Assembly: GCA_964035575.1 (NCBI GenBank)
Contig: OZ037852.1
Span: forward strand, 806,001 to 870,000
Direction of reading: 5' to 3'
DNA from: Rhynchopus sp. YZ270_cl-10
Lineage: Eukaryota; Euglenozoa; Diplonemea; Diplonemida; Diplonemidae
DNA: 64,000 nucleotides
The notes under the pieces were generated by a model that saw only the letters and a list, made by a program, of their open reading frames with translations, was not told the DNA's origin and ran no database searches. Shown in pieces: positions 34,085 to 44,940 of this stretch; positions within the stretch are counted from its first letter, which is position 1; each line of letters opens with the position of its first letter. The position numbers were made by a program, and so were the translations under genes.

Positions 34085-34873
34085 TTATAGTATCAATTCG
34101 GCCGAGTCGGAATTGTTTCTCAACCAGGCGCTTGCTCCAATGCAGTATTTGTCCAAAGCCTTCAGGTATCGCTCTTCTGAGTGCACGCTGAAGAATTCTA
34201 TAGTTGCGTCTGTTCCTGCGAATTCCATGATCGCATCGCTGCCACCTGGATGCGCTTTGAGGAATGCTGTCATATCGTAGGTTTTGCCGCCGATGGTTAC
34301 CCAACAGTCATCCTTTTTGTCGTGCCTTTTGATGTGCCGTGTTGAGAAGGAGGGGACCACGCTGACAACCCCTTTTCCTGCTCTCAGGAGATGTTCGATT
34401 CCTGCCTTAACATCTGCTGGGGAGGATAGCATTACCCCTTCGATCGCGACGATGAGAGAGCCAGGTTTGAGACCTGCTTCGGCAGCGGCAGAGTTGGGGA
34501 GAACGGAGGCCACGAAGCACTCTCCACAGTATGAGACGCGGAGGGTAACTCCCATGGTTTTGGATGAAACCTTGACGGGGAGGTTGGTACGGAGATGGAG
34601 AGGGAAGACTGCGGCAGGGGGTTTTGACTGTGAGGATGTATAGGTGGAAAGAGTGGCAACGGTTGAAGTGCCCTCAGAGGTAGCGTCTGTATGGTTCTGT
34701 TCGTTTTGATCACTCCCATTCGAGAGCCCATCGCTCGAAGACGGCGACGCAGCGCCAAGCTTCTTCTGTTTTCTCTTCCCCTTCGGCGACTTCTGCTTCC
34801 TCTCCCTCCGTTCTGGCCGCTCCGCATCACAATTTTCCTCTGCTCCCGTTGTACAGCAGTTTACCTGCCCCAT
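34085..34873 (-). CDS. Predicted lipid-anchored PDZ-cytochrome b5 protein
   Basis: A single-exon protein of 262 residues. MGQVNCC at the N terminus fits N-myristoylation at Gly2 with palmitoylation of the cysteines, so membrane attachment is inferred. Residues about 20-95 are basic, then Ser/Thr-rich. Residues about 98-175 resemble a PDZ domain (MGVTLRV, VLPNSAAAEAGLKPGSLIVA). Residues about 183-246 are a cytochrome b5-type heme domain: DDCWVTIGGKTYDMTAF, the HPGG motif with axial His208, and the second axial His231 in FFSVHS. Both heme ligands are kept, so heme binding is likely. The PDZ part may dock it to a membrane partner for electron transfer. I do not know this domain order as a standard family. 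The start is the first Met and gives the lipidation signal, which supports it. Confidence 0.85.
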   Translation of the reverse strand: MGQVNCCTTGAEENCDAERPERRERKQKSPKGKRKQKKLGAASPSSSDGLSNGSDQNEQNHTDATSEGTSTVATLSTYTSSQSKPPAAVFPLHLRTNLPVKVSSKTMGVTLRVSYCGECFVASVLPNSAAAEAGLKPGSLIVAIEGVMLSSPADVKAGIEHLLRAGKGVVSVVPSFSTRHIKRHDKKDDCWVTIGGKTYDMTAFLKAHPGGSDAIMEFAGTDATIEFFSVHSEERYLKALDKYCIGASAWLRNNSDSAELIL

Positions 34874-35921
34874 TTTTTAGGGAAAAAAAGGGGAGGAAGA
34901 GAGGGAGAGAGGGGGAAAGGAAGGGGGGGGTTTTTTGTACCTTTTTTTTTAGAACTTTGCTTGTCCCAAAAAAAAAAAGGGTGTAGAAGTAGGGCTGTGT
35001 TAGGGAGGTGGAAGGGGAGTTGCGATTCAAGGGAGGGTCCTTGAAAATAAAATGCCTGTGGAATGTGGAATGTGGGGTGTGGGGAGGAGGGGAGGGGCAT
35101 AGGGTGTGTGATTGTAACAAGATTGATACAATGAATGGAAGTGAGGGGGGGGTTTATCGGTGCTCTATGTTTTTTTTTTTTTTTTGCTTTTTTTTATATC
35201 CATTTTCAAGAAGGGCTTCTTTTGGTGGACTCTTACCGATACCTCGTTCAAGTAGAACGAGGAGAAAGTTAATTGGGTCTCTTTGGTGTTCGTTTGTTGC
35301 ATTGAAGTATCTAAAGTTGCGTGTATGAGCGAGGCTGGCTCGACAAAAAATTTACACATTTTTTTGGCAAGTTTTTCTGGGCAGAAAGCCACGGATATTT
35401 TTTTATTTCACTTTGTTTTTGTTTGTTTTTTGCTCGCGCATTTCCCCCCCCCCCCCCCCCCCCCCCTCCTTTTGGGACCTCCAAAAACGCCAACCAATTT
35501 CAAAAAATTATGCTAGACAAACAGCAAAAGGGGGGAGCTTTCGTCACTATTTTGAACGTTTTTTTTCCTCCCCCTTTTCTTTTTTTACTTTTTTTTCTAA
35601 ATCCTACAAAAAAAATACTCTAAAAAAATATATTCTAATATGTGCAACGAGGCAGAGAAATAGTTCCCAACCCTATTTTGGGGGATACGTGGGGGAGACG
35701 GTAAAAGAAAACTTTTGTAAGGGAACACGCCCCTCCTCAGGGCTCACACAGGACACATCACATCCAGGGGAGGGGGGGTGAACAGAACTTCACAATCACA
35801 CCAAAGGATAAAAGGCAATGGATAGTCTTACACTTTTTGAGTAATGTTTTTTTTTTTTCTCTTTTCCTCTCGCTCACCTTCTTCTTCTTTTGTACCACAT
35901 CGTGAAGCTACGTCTTATTCT
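34874..35921. other. Spacer without recognisable gene
   Basis: Pyrimidine tracts, including a C run at 35443-35466, and G-rich stretches. The short ORFs are composed of homopolymer translations. No hairpin motif of the dispersed family was recognised. Confidence 0.5.
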
Positions 35922-36208
35922 CTAACGCTTCCCGCCACGGCCACGCTTTCCCTTGGGCTTGACCTCTTCCTCCTCTTCGCTCGTCTCGTCACGTTTGCGC
36001 TTCCCCCCCTTCTTGGGTGATGCACGCTTGGGGGATGCCTTCTTACCACGTTTTGGCTTCGGTTTTTCAACAGGCGCGGAGCTGCTGCTGCTGCTGCCAC
36101 TGTCGCTGACCGGCGCCTTCGCCGCTTTCTTTGGGGATGCCTTGCCCGCCTTCTTGCCTTTCTTCGGCTTTGGCTTCGGTGCTTCCTCTGAGGCTTCATC
36201 AGAGCTTT
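35922..36208 (-). CDS. Exon 4 of the coiled-coil gene: acidic/Lys-rich tail
   Basis: The exon follows a pyrimidine-rich tract ending CACAACAG. It has no usable start in its coding frame, so it must be spliced to upstream sequence. It begins in phase 1, exactly matching the phase left by exon 3, 10.5 kb upstream. It encodes 95 residues: SSDEASEE, then KPKPKKGKK, SPKKAAKAP, a serine run, a second KPKPKRGKK block, DETSEEEEE and KRGRGGKR. Such alternating acidic and SPKK-like basic blocks are known in histone H1-like and other nuclear proteins. An alternative Arg-rich frame exists but lacks this organised composition. Confidence is high that it is an exon and moderate that it belongs to this gene. 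Confidence 0.72.
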
Positions 36209-36366
36209 CTGTTGTGATTAGAATAAAGGGAAGGAGAAAGTGTAATGACATAGTGCTGTGGGGTGAAAAAAACCCACAAACCTGCAAACCTTGCAGAAAA
36301 CTTACAAGATGACCACAAAATTAAAAAAAAAATTAAAAATAGTTTGAAAACGTACGCCAACTGCAG

Positions 36367-36739
36367 CTCGGGGAAAGAAGAGTTACCCCAGGAAAACGTG
36401 CACAGGAATCGTGCTTACTGGGTGGAGAAGTTGGACTTCGGCGCCACCCTGCAGACCAACATCAGGGATGCATTCCGGGGTGTACGACGGAACCGCGAGG
36501 TCGTGCAGCGGGAGCTCTGTGATACGGAACTGGAGCGTGCCGTCTCGCACGAAGCAGAAGCCGAGCTGCGTAGGACGAACGCAGAGGAACGTGCAACACC
36601 TGAGTTTCGGGCATTGGTGTCGGAGCGGACCAGGCCGGCGATGGCGGACGTAGGTGTGAGGGAACGGCTCAGTGCAGCTCAGCAGAACACTTCTAGCATG
36701 AGAGAGAGGGTACCATATACTAAAACCAATTTGACTTAA
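36367..36739 (+). CDS. Exon-like ORF on the opposite strand inside intron 3
   Basis: An open frame rich in Ala, Glu and Arg, with coiled-coil character (REVVQRELCDTELERAVSHE). It follows a CAACTGCAG sequence that could be an acceptor, and may end at a GTACCA donor or at the stop after 36736. No start Met precedes it apart from one in a Lys-rich low-complexity tract. It resembles the compositional style of the two coiled-coil genes here, so it could be a displaced exon fragment or part of a plus-strand gene. The antisense frame is also open but looks less protein-like. Confidence 0.35.
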
Positions 36740-36767
36740 AAGAGTTGAAACGCACGATAACGCAGCT

Positions 36768-36880
36768 CGACGTGAAATACAAAAAGCCCTTTCGTGACAG
36801 TGTACTTTGGTATGACCGCACCGTGGGGTGGACCCTACTACATCCATTTCGATGTCGTGGTTTACATCTGATCTGGCCCT
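36768..36880 (-). repeat. Hairpin motif, type B with extended 5' part
   Basis: The minus strand reads AGTACACTGTCACGAAAGGG followed by CTTTTTGTATTTC. The adjacent 36807-36880 segment resembles the sequence next to the type B motifs at 47287-47345 and 60534-60575 (GGACCGC or GGTCC phrases with GGTGC), suggesting a larger conserved unit of about 100 bases. Confidence 0.5.
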
Positions 36881-37135
36881 ATTCATGATTCCTCTCCAGG
36901 GGACATTAGTATGCCGGTGTGCCGGTGTGGCGATACCGGAAAAGCCGGTGTGGGATTTTGAGGAAAAAAAAAAAAAAAAAGAAAAAGGCGGATTTTTGAA
37001 TTTTTTTCTGAATTTTATCCAGTGCTCCCGCTAAGGCCGGGTGGTCGGTCATATTTGTTTTCAAAATTTCCGTTTTTTATTTATCGCAACATTATACCAT
37101 ATACCCTGCAGTTTTTTTTTTGCTAGTGCTTAACA

Positions 37136-37490
37136 CCAGGGCATTATATAGGTTTCGGGGTTTTTCGCTGGAACTCGGTCAAACTCGGTCGAGCCCACCT
37201 TAGCTCAAGTTGGGGGCCTCCGGCGGAATGTGAGAATTCCTCGGAGGTCGGCACTTCATTTATATTTGTGCCAGGCACACGTGGTACACGAAGTATCACT
37301 AACCTCAGTACATTTACAAAAGAAACGGCGGTAGTGGCACCCAAGCGAAGCCACGGTACGCAACATTTCTTAAAATTGCGCTTAAAATTGCACATTTTTA
37401 CTGCCGAAATATGTCATGGGAAGGGTGGCTGCAAACTTGCGCCGCAGGCGCACGGTACGCTACTTTTTTCTTTCGCCATGCTGCATGCTT
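37136..37490 (+). repeat. Dispersed repeat Y, copy 3
   Basis: Starts CAGGGCATTATATAGG and shares the GGCCTCCGGCGGAATGTGAG, CACGGTACGCAACATTTC and GCGCCGCAGGCGCACGGTAC phrases with the other copies. Non-coding. Confidence 0.8.
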
Positions 37491-37705
37491 CCTTTGCAAA
37501 TTCTTGTGCACGCATGAGGGACTGCACAAGTAGCCTTCCATAGTATTCCATAGTACTATGGTGAAGGGGTGGCTTCGCCACCCCCACACGACGGACTAGT
37601 TATGACCATGACAGGTGATTTTACTAGTAAAATGACAGGTGAAAATTTTTGACAGGTGGTACCTGTCATTTTGACAGGTACCACCTGTCAAAATACAGGC
37701 ACCAG

Positions 37706-37893
37706 GTACCCAGGTGCCCAGGTACCCAGGTACCCAGGTACCCAGGTACCCAGGTACCCAGGTACCCAGGTACCCAGGTACCCAGGTACCCAGGTACCCA
37801 GGTACCCAGGTACCCAGGTACCCAGGTACCCAGGTACCCAGGTACCCAGGTACCCAGGTACCCAGGTACCCAGGTACCCAGGTACCCAGGTAC
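37706..37893. repeat. Octamer array (CCAGGTAC)n
   Basis: About 23 copies of the same octamer as at 20849, in inverted orientation, bordering core X copy d on its expected side. The ORFs across it are repeat translations. Confidence 0.97.
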
Positions 37894-37984
37894 CCCCAAT
37901 GACATAACGAAGTATCGCTTGAAAGTACCGTTCAATAACCTTTCTTGGGTGTGCATGAAGTAGCACACAAGGTATATCAAACGG

Positions 37985-38850
37985 TAAATCAATCAGATAA
38001 ACGTTACATCATCGGAAAATTGTTGGCACCGCCCCCCTGTCTTCGTATTTATTACGTCGACAGGCCAAACAGCGTTGGGCTCAGAAGAAGCAGTGCAAAA
38101 CACTGGGGATCAACATGAGAACCAACTCCCAACAACACAGGCTACCAAAGTAGCAGGTGGGGTGTTGCGGGTGTTTGGGGTGAAAGAAAATCGATTTTGG
38201 TAAGTTCCAGCAGAAAATTCTTAAGTTTGCACTAGTCGAGAGAGGCTTACCCGCTGCAGTGAAGCAGTGCACCCATTTAAGGATGGAGAAGCGTGACACG
38301 CACATACAAGTATGTACGTTACTTCAACAAAGGCTGAATTCTGGTAATTCTAAGGGATGTGAATTCAGCCACCACGCAGGTAGTGTTTTAAGGTTCCTCG
38401 CTTTGTTCTGCACAGCGGCCTTATGATACAAAGGAGTTGCCCCCGCTCTCTTTCGCGCAAACTTAAGAAAATTCTGAAGTAACTACAACCTGGCGTGCGG
38501 GTACAGATGCATTGCTTTGTTCTTTCCTCAAAGTCATGTGTGATCTCTCGGGTCTGTACTAAAGTCAGTGTTTAGATAAGCATCCACTTGACTCGTTCTA
38601 ACAACCGTTGAAATCTAGAACAAAACAACACACTGCCCCTTCTCACACCAAGCCGCCATGCTTCAAGAGCATGCCCTGGGCAAAAATTACTGTGACAAAA
38701 ACTGGTTTCTGGGGGAACGCAATATTTTCTTGTGTCTAGTCCTCCGCAAGCAGAGGACAGACTTTCCGGATCCCGAAGTCGAATTTCTTGCACTAGCTAT
38801 GCTCCCTGGGTTAATGGCTATAGCAGTGACTGACAAGAGTTTCCCACCCC
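37985..38850 (-). repeat. Core X, copy d (inverted, diverged)
   Basis: On the minus strand it shares the ACTTTCCGGATC/GCAAGCAGAGGACAG end, the GAGAACCAACTCCCAACAAC phrase and the GGCCAAACAGCGTTGG phrase with the other copies, but is more diverged and rearranged. Confidence 0.75.
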
Positions 38851-39534
38851 CAGATGAAGAAAGAACCGACGCAGAGTTGTGGCTTCTTCATAGTTTTTTC
38901 TGCATTTTATAAGTTCATCCTGTGAGGGAGGGTGTTTTTGGAGGTGTGATGGGAAGAGGAAAAGAAAAAGCAAGAAGAAGAGATATTACTTTTTTGGTGT
39001 CGCTACTAGTAAATGACAGGTGTAAAGTATGACAGGTGGAAACCTGCCATGTCACAGGAAATGCTGTGTGTGTGTGTGTAACAAAATGAACGACCTCACC
39101 GACCCGCATAAAATAAAACTTATAAGAACAAAACCCAAGAAACAAACAAAAAAAAAAAAAAAAAGAGAGAAAACAAACAAGAGCAAACACTCTCAAAAGA
39201 AATGCTCGAGACTCGTTCCTCTTTGCTTGTTGCTCAAAAGACTATTAACGGGGGGGGGGGGGGGAAAGTAAAGATTGTTTGTTGTTCGCTTCCACACCAC
39301 TTCTGCACTCAGATTCAAGTCTTTTGGCTGTCCTTACAAGCGCCTGCCAAAACGCTCGCCTCGTGGGTGTGGACTTTTTTCTTTTTCTTTTTCCCTTTTT
39401 TTTCTTCGACTTGATTTACGGTATGGTTGTGTTTGACTGAAGTACAGAAAGTGTCGTGGAGCACAGGGAAGAAAAGAGAGAGAGGGAAAACCGGGGAGCG
39501 GGAGAGGGGAAAACCCGCAAACCTTAGATTTAAA

Positions 39535-41361
39535 TTAACTATGAGCAGATTTCATGTGCGAGTCTCTTGCTCTAGCATTTGAGAAACGTGTTGCGCACAA
39601 CGGGCAGGTTTTTTTATCCAAATTCTCAGCGTGCGCATGCAACAGGTGTTGGCTTAGCCCCGCAGTTTCCCTCAAACAAAACGGGCACTTCATGATAGGT
39701 GCACGATGTTTGCCATCGTAATGGGCAAATAATCCAACTGAAGATTCGAATCCGGTGTTGCAGATAATGCAAGTATGGTCACCATTTTCATCATCTTTTT
39801 TTTTATCCTCGCACACATTTTCGACATTTTCGTCATCACTGTTGACTCCAGGCTCCTCATTGCACACACAAATGAGTAAAGTTTCCCCAGCTTTATCTTT
39901 TTTATCCCATACGTATTTTTGCCCCTCCGCCCCTTTGTTGCAAGTATGCCGCTTCATACCCAGGTTTTTGACACGAGTTCTCAAACTAGTGAAGGCGTCT
40001 GTCCAGACAGCGTCTTTCTCGGTGATGCAGGTATGAAAATGAAAAGTGTTATAGTTATATAATACAGGCAATTTTTTTCTGTCGACTGGGCCAAGTTCAG
40101 GCAGGTCGCGTTTGCAATTTTGCTCAACCAAATGCTTCTTGCTCAGTTCAAATGCCAGCAAGTCACGTTCCATGGTCTGGACAGATGTACACACAGTCCA
40201 TCTCTTGCGTTCCCCATTGCACTGTTCGAAAGCCTCATCTGAGAGACATATCCGATGTGCATCCTCCACGTCAAACCAGTGCTCAAGGCTATGAGCGTAT
40301 GACGACCTGGTGACGCCTGCTTTGAAAAATTCAAGCAAAAATATGAGGGTATGGTATGAGAGGAGGGCGTAAAGGAAGTCCTTCTCGTAGGGGTTATCTG
40401 TGCCTTCGTGGTAGTGATACCTGACAGGTATGTCTTGGTACCGGAAAAAAATGAGCACCTGCATACAGCTGCACATTATTTCCCGCATGCCAACCGTTTC
40501 ACGTTCAAGCATGGTGAGGAGGGTACGTGATTGAGACCCCGTCATGTTCCCATCAGAAGAACCAGTGACTGTTTCTTGTGTGCTTCCTGCGTTGGGGATG
40601 GTCTTTATCATCAGGTTCACCATGCCTTTGCAATCGTGCAACGCAGGGGTTAAGGCATAGCACGGATGCTCAAATCGGTGCGAAATGTAACTGGTGAAGC
40701 CGAGCTCATCCATGCGCTGCAGGCTACACCTCTCACACCGATGAAGCTTCTTCAGTCTGTCATCGATATCAATGGGGCAGAAAGCAGTTCGATGTTTTCC
40801 TCCTAAACCCTTACACAGTCTCAGCAACTCTGCATGATCACCTCCAAACCTGAAATGAAGGATAGGGATGCGCAACTTCTTAACGTAGCACCCACGCGAC
40901 TGTATGGACTTCAAAGCAACGAGGCCGCAGAACAACCACCACTCGTAAAAGTCGCTTTTGGTTTTGTCCGCGACAGTCAGGAATCTACTCGCCTGAAGCC
41001 CACTGGCTAATCCCACGGCAGCACGTTGACGACCACTTGCACTTCTGAATGCACTTCGAGGCGTGTATGCGTCAGCAGATAATACGAGGATAGCTGGTGG
41101 GGAGTTCACGGTGAAGGGGAACTTTGCAGTCAGAAAGCACACAGCCTTCTCGATGTTACCAATTAAGCTCGTTGCCTTCTCCTTAAACGGCTCCTCGCGT
41201 ATCCTCAGCGTCTCTCTGGATAGACCTACCCTCAAGGATGTGTGCTTGCGGATGAGTGAGCCAATTCGTGACACTGTGGTCATTGATAGGCCCAATTCGA
41301 AGCGATATCTGGCGATGATATCCGCAATTTTCAGGGCTGTGCCAAGGTGAAGTTCACTCAT
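39535..41361 (-). CDS. Candidate DDE-type transposase with C2H2 fingers (protein A)
   Basis: An intact 608-residue ORF. Possible catalytic acidic residues are Asp97 (VLSADAYTPRS), Asp243 (TPALHDCKGMVNLMI, similar to the PxLH...GxxN phrase seen in several RNase H-fold transposases) and Glu376 or Glu379 (LSDEAFEQCNGERKRW). A Cys pair HRCERC lies near 208-212. Three C2H2 fingers end the protein (about 531-552, 559-577 and 586-607), probably for DNA binding. Residues about 500-530 are acidic. Its position inside a long inverted-repeat element and its intact frame make it the likely mobilising enzyme; the superfamily is not established. A partial inverted copy begins 95 bp upstream. The start follows the palindrome boundary and is the first Met. 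Confidence 0.6.
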   Translation of the reverse strand: MSELHLGTALKIADIIARYRFELGLSMTTVSRIGSLIRKHTSLRVGLSRETLRIREEPFKEKATSLIGNIEKAVCFLTAKFPFTVNSPPAILVLSADAYTPRSAFRSASGRQRAAVGLASGLQASRFLTVADKTKSDFYEWWLFCGLVALKSIQSRGCYVKKLRIPILHFRFGGDHAELLRLCKGLGGKHRTAFCPIDIDDRLKKLHRCERCSLQRMDELGFTSYISHRFEHPCYALTPALHDCKGMVNLMIKTIPNAGSTQETVTGSSDGNMTGSQSRTLLTMLERETVGMREIMCSCMQVLIFFRYQDIPVRYHYHEGTDNPYEKDFLYALLSYHTLIFLLEFFKAGVTRSSYAHSLEHWFDVEDAHRICLSDEAFEQCNGERKRWTVCTSVQTMERDLLAFELSKKHLVEQNCKRDLPELGPVDRKKLPVLYNYNTFHFHTCITEKDAVWTDAFTSLRTRVKNLGMKRHTCNKGAEGQKYVWDKKDKAGETLLICVCNEEPGVNSDDENVENVCEDKKKDDENGDHTCIICNTGFESSVGLFAHYDGKHRAPIMKCPFCLRETAGLSQHLLHAHAENLDKKTCPLCATRFSNARARDSHMKSAHS

Positions 41362-41436
41362 AGTGTGTTTGCAGTTGTGATGTTTCTCTGTGTGATGAAT
41401 TTATGTCGAGGGAGGGGTGACCCACTAAACTTCATC

Positions 41437-42015
41437 ACAGCTGCAATCACACTATGAGTGAACTTCATCACGGCACAGCCCATATCATCGCCAGATATCG
41501 CTTCGAATTGGCTCACTCATCCGCAAGCACACATCCTTGAGGGTAGGTCTATCCAGAGAGACGCTGAGGATACGCGAGGAGCCGTTTAAGGAGAAGGCAA
41601 CGAGCTTAATTGGTAACATCGAGAAGGCTGTGTGCTTTCTGACTGCAAAGTTCCCCTTCACCGTGAACTCCCCACCAGCTATCCTCGTATTATCTGCTGA
41701 CGCATACACGCCTCGAAGTGCATTCAGAAGTGCAAGTGGTCGTCAACGTGCTGAGGGTTAGATTCCTGACTGTCGCGGACAAAACCAAAAGCGACTTTTA
41801 CGAGTGGTGGTTGTTCTGCGGCCTCGTTGCTTTGAAGTCCATACAGTCGCGTGGGTGCTACGTTAAGAAGTTGCGCATCCCTATCCTTCATTTCAGGTTT
41901 GGAGGTGATCATGCAGAGTTGCTGAGACTGTGTAAGGGTTTAGGAGGAAAACATCGAACTGCTTTCTGCCCCATTGATATCGATGACAGACTTAACTTCA
42001 TGATAAAGACCATTC
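41437..42015 (+). pseudogene. Inverted partial copy of protein A gene
   Basis: It mirrors the upstream region and roughly the first 200 codons of the protein A gene, head to head around a centre near 41412. It carries internal deletions (for example the segment encoding TTVSRIGSLIRKH is shortened near 41515), its frame is broken, and it ends where unrelated sequence starts near 42015. The copies are otherwise very similar, so the duplication is recent or has been homogenised. Confidence 0.88.
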
Positions 42016-42641
42016 CCAACGTAGGAAATTTTCGCGCGGAGCGCAAAAAAAAAAAAATTTTCTTTGGAGAAGGCTCGGTTTTCCATTATTGTTACAAAGT
42101 GTAGTGATTTAGGATCTTTTTTTTCAGGAAAATTCAAAGGATAAACCACTTTTCCGGTGACCCCCCTCCCCCTCCTATACCAAAAAAAGTTTTCCTCCCC
42201 GGATTTCGATCGGACCCCCCTCCCCCCCTTTTATTGTTATTTTGTAACAATAAATGGAAAAACGAGCCTTCCCTTGCCCTCGGTAACCCCGTAAGCCAAA
42301 ACCCCGAAACCTGGAAAAAGGCCTGGAACGGATAAAAAGATTCAAAAATGACGAAGCAATACAATGAAGAGCCTAGAGTCAACAGTGATGACGACGAAAG
42401 TATGCGACGCTGAGAGCAAGAATAATAAAAAGAAGAGACTCTCGCATGAAATCTGACAAGTTTAATACAAACAGCGTGTAAAAAAAAAGAGGGGTGGGAC
42501 TCTATTTTTTTTCTTGGGTGAACAATTGGAGGAAGAATTGCGAGGCAATAATATGCAACTTTTATAAAGTAACGCTACAAGTATGTCTGGTTTTTGTGCG
42601 CACCCCAATAATGAAGTGTAACAAAATAAATTTTTTTTTTG

Positions 42642-42770
42642 TAGTTTCGACAATCACCTGTCCGAGAACGGGTTCTGTACACAATGTTTTATATATATAT
42701 TTTTTTTGTAGCTACCTGCAAAAAAAAAAAAGAAGATGAACCTGAGCCTCTCGGGCTTAACCACCTCGAA
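42642..42770 (-). repeat. Hairpin motifs E and A inside the transposon
   Basis: A type E copy (42642-42685) is followed by a type A copy (42734-42767); a partial type A segment lies at 42826-42841, right after the end of the protein B frame. Their presence inside a transposon shows that the family travels with, or is part of, mobile DNA. Confidence 0.6.
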
Positions 42771-42848
42771 ATAAAGTGTAAAATGGTGTAAAAAAAAAAA
42801 AAAAAGAAAAAAAAAAAGTTAAAAAGATGACCCTAAGCCCGTACTTAT

Positions 42849-43862
42849 TTAAGTACTTACTTCTGAGAAAGTTCCCGACTTGTCGTCACTCTCCTCGTCA
42901 TCGTCATCGTCATGGTCAATGGTATGGTTACTAACCGCTTGAGAAACCATGACATCCTCACTGACTTCTCCAACTTCGCTGCCTTCATCTGCAGAGTCAT
43001 GGCGGAGGTCATCTGGAACCTCAGACTCCCATGAGCCACCTCCAACATTTACCTTGGCGGTGGCCACTGCACTGGCGAGAGGAATGTAGACCATGGTATT
43101 TCCACCCTTCTCTATTACGACTTCTTTACTGAAGTCAATCACGTACGTGTCGGGAACACGATACTTGAAATCGTAAACACCAGGTGTGAAGTTGGTGCTG
43201 GGCAATGTTCTTTTGAACGACATGGTGAAGTCGCTGCCCGAGAGTTTTGCAGAGTCAGGGACGAGCTTCGTGCACCCGCTCTCCACCATGAGCCAGAGAC
43301 ACTTCACTCCATTGTGCGTAACCCCGCCTTTGTTTGTGCATTCTGGCCAGCTTCTCGTAATCTTTTTAGCTGGTGTCACTGAGGAGGTCTGTAGTTTGGC
43401 CTGGTACAACGTGAGAACTTTCGCCTCATCGAGGTTGCATTTCTGTGCCAAGTTCTTCAGGCTCTTGTACTCCGCCGAATTGCTCTGTCCATTGGTGGGC
43501 GTTTGGCGCAGGGTGAAGCCGCAGAATTCGAGGTCGCTGTTCCCACTCGCTCGGCGGGAATAGTACGTCATGCTGCCGGCGTCTACTGCATTTTTGGCAG
43601 TCTTAATTTTGTGAAGTAAGTTCATCTCAATGCTAATTAAGCCGCTCTCTGATTTCAGATTTATCCCGAAAAGATTGTTCAACATCGCCTTCAACGGCGC
43701 ATGAAGGAATGATTTGCCCTCTTTTTTCATCACATATATCTTGAGGAAGTTCTGCACCACATCCCTCACCTTAGATTCCACAGCCGGTTTGGGTTTGGGT
43801 TTGTCATCTACGACCTTCGATCTTTTGGTAGGCAGGGGCTGTGTCGCTGAGCGTTTTCCCAT
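42849..43862 (-). CDS. Transposon-encoded accessory protein of unknown function (protein B)
   Basis: An intact 337-residue ORF. The N terminus is basic (KRSATQPLPTKRSKV), consistent with nuclear import. The middle has GVYDFKYRVPDTYVIDF, probably a beta-rich fold. The C terminus is strongly acidic with an Asp run (DHDDDDDEESDD). I do not recognise a family. It lies next to the candidate transposase in the same element and orientation, suggesting an accessory DNA-binding or regulatory role. Just before the apparent stop the sense strand reads GAAGTAAGTAC, a good donor, so the protein may continue in another exon. Confidence 0.6.
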   Translation of the reverse strand: MGKRSATQPLPTKRSKVVDDKPKPKPAVESKVRDVVQNFLKIYVMKKEGKSFLHAPLKAMLNNLFGINLKSESGLISIEMNLLHKIKTAKNAVDAGSMTYYSRRASGNSDLEFCGFTLRQTPTNGQSNSAEYKSLKNLAQKCNLDEAKVLTLYQAKLQTSSVTPAKKITRSWPECTNKGGVTHNGVKCLWLMVESGCTKLVPDSAKLSGSDFTMSFKRTLPSTNFTPGVYDFKYRVPDTYVIDFSKEVVIEKGGNTMVYIPLASAVATAKVNVGGGSWESEVPDDLRHDSADEGSEVGEVSEDVMVSQAVSNHTIDHDDDDDEESDDKSGTFSEVST

Positions 43863-43934
43863 TTTTTATATTGTTTTTGTTGGTTAATTCCTGAATTGAG
43901 TGTCAGGGGGCGGGAGGGTAGCTTGAACCATGCA

Positions 43935-44940
43935 CATTAATTAATAATTATAATGCAACCTCGTTCAACCACCCCCCTGACACCCAATTCAGGAACCAAC
44001 AAAAGCAATATAAACTGCCTACCAAAAAAGCGAAGCCCGATGATGCCACAAACCAGCTACTGTGGAATCTAAGGTGACGGATGTGGTGCAGAACTTCCTC
44101 AAGATATATGTGGTGAAAAAAGAGGGTAAAGCATTCCTTCATGCGCCGTTGAAGGCGATGTTGAACAATCTTTTCGGGATAAAGAGAGCGGCTTAATTAA
44201 CGTTGAGATGAACGCACAAAATTCACAAAATTAAGACTGCCAAAAATGCAGTAGACGCCGGCAGCATGACGTACTATTCCCGCCGAGCGAGTGGGAACAG
44301 CGACCTCGAATTCTGCGGCTTCACCCGCCCACCAATGGACAGAGCAATTCGGCGGAGTACAAGAGCCTGAAGAACTTGGCAGCAGAGAAATGCAACCTCG
44401 ATGAGGCGAAAGTTCTCACGTTGTACCAGGCCAAACTACAGACCTCCTCAGTGACACCAGCTAAAAAGATTACGAGAAGCTGGCCAGAATGCACAAACAA
44501 AGGCGAGGTTACGCACAATGGAGTGAATCCTGACTCTGCAAAACTCTCGGGCAGCGACTTCACCATGTCGTTCAAAAGAACATTGCCCAGCACCAACTTC
44601 ACACCTGGTGTTTACGATTTCAAGTATCGTGTTCCCGACACGTACGTGATTGACTTCAGTAAAGAAGTCGTAATAGAGAAGGGTGGAAATACCATGGTCT
44701 ACATTCCTCTCGCCAGTGCAGTGGCCACCGCCAAGGTAAATGTTGGAGGTGGCTCATGGGAGTCTGAGGTTCCAGATGACCTCCGCCATGACTCTGCAGA
44801 TGAAGGCAGCGAAGTTGGAGAAGTCAGTGAGGATGTCATGGTTTCTCAAGCGGTTAGTAACCATACCATTGACCATGACGATGACGATGACGAGGAGAGT
44901 GACGACAAGTCGGGAACTTTATCAGAACCAGAGGCCATGA
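43935..44940 (+). pseudogene. Inverted copy of protein B gene
   Basis: A head-to-head copy around a centre near 43945; the mirror includes upstream sequence (CCTGAATTGRGTGTCAGG). The 3' two-thirds remain open and nearly identical to protein B, but the start is lost, small deletions remove codons (including the KCLWLMVESGCTKLV segment), and the 5' frame is broken. It ends with a different C terminus after a C-tract. It looks like a decayed duplicate. Confidence 0.88.
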
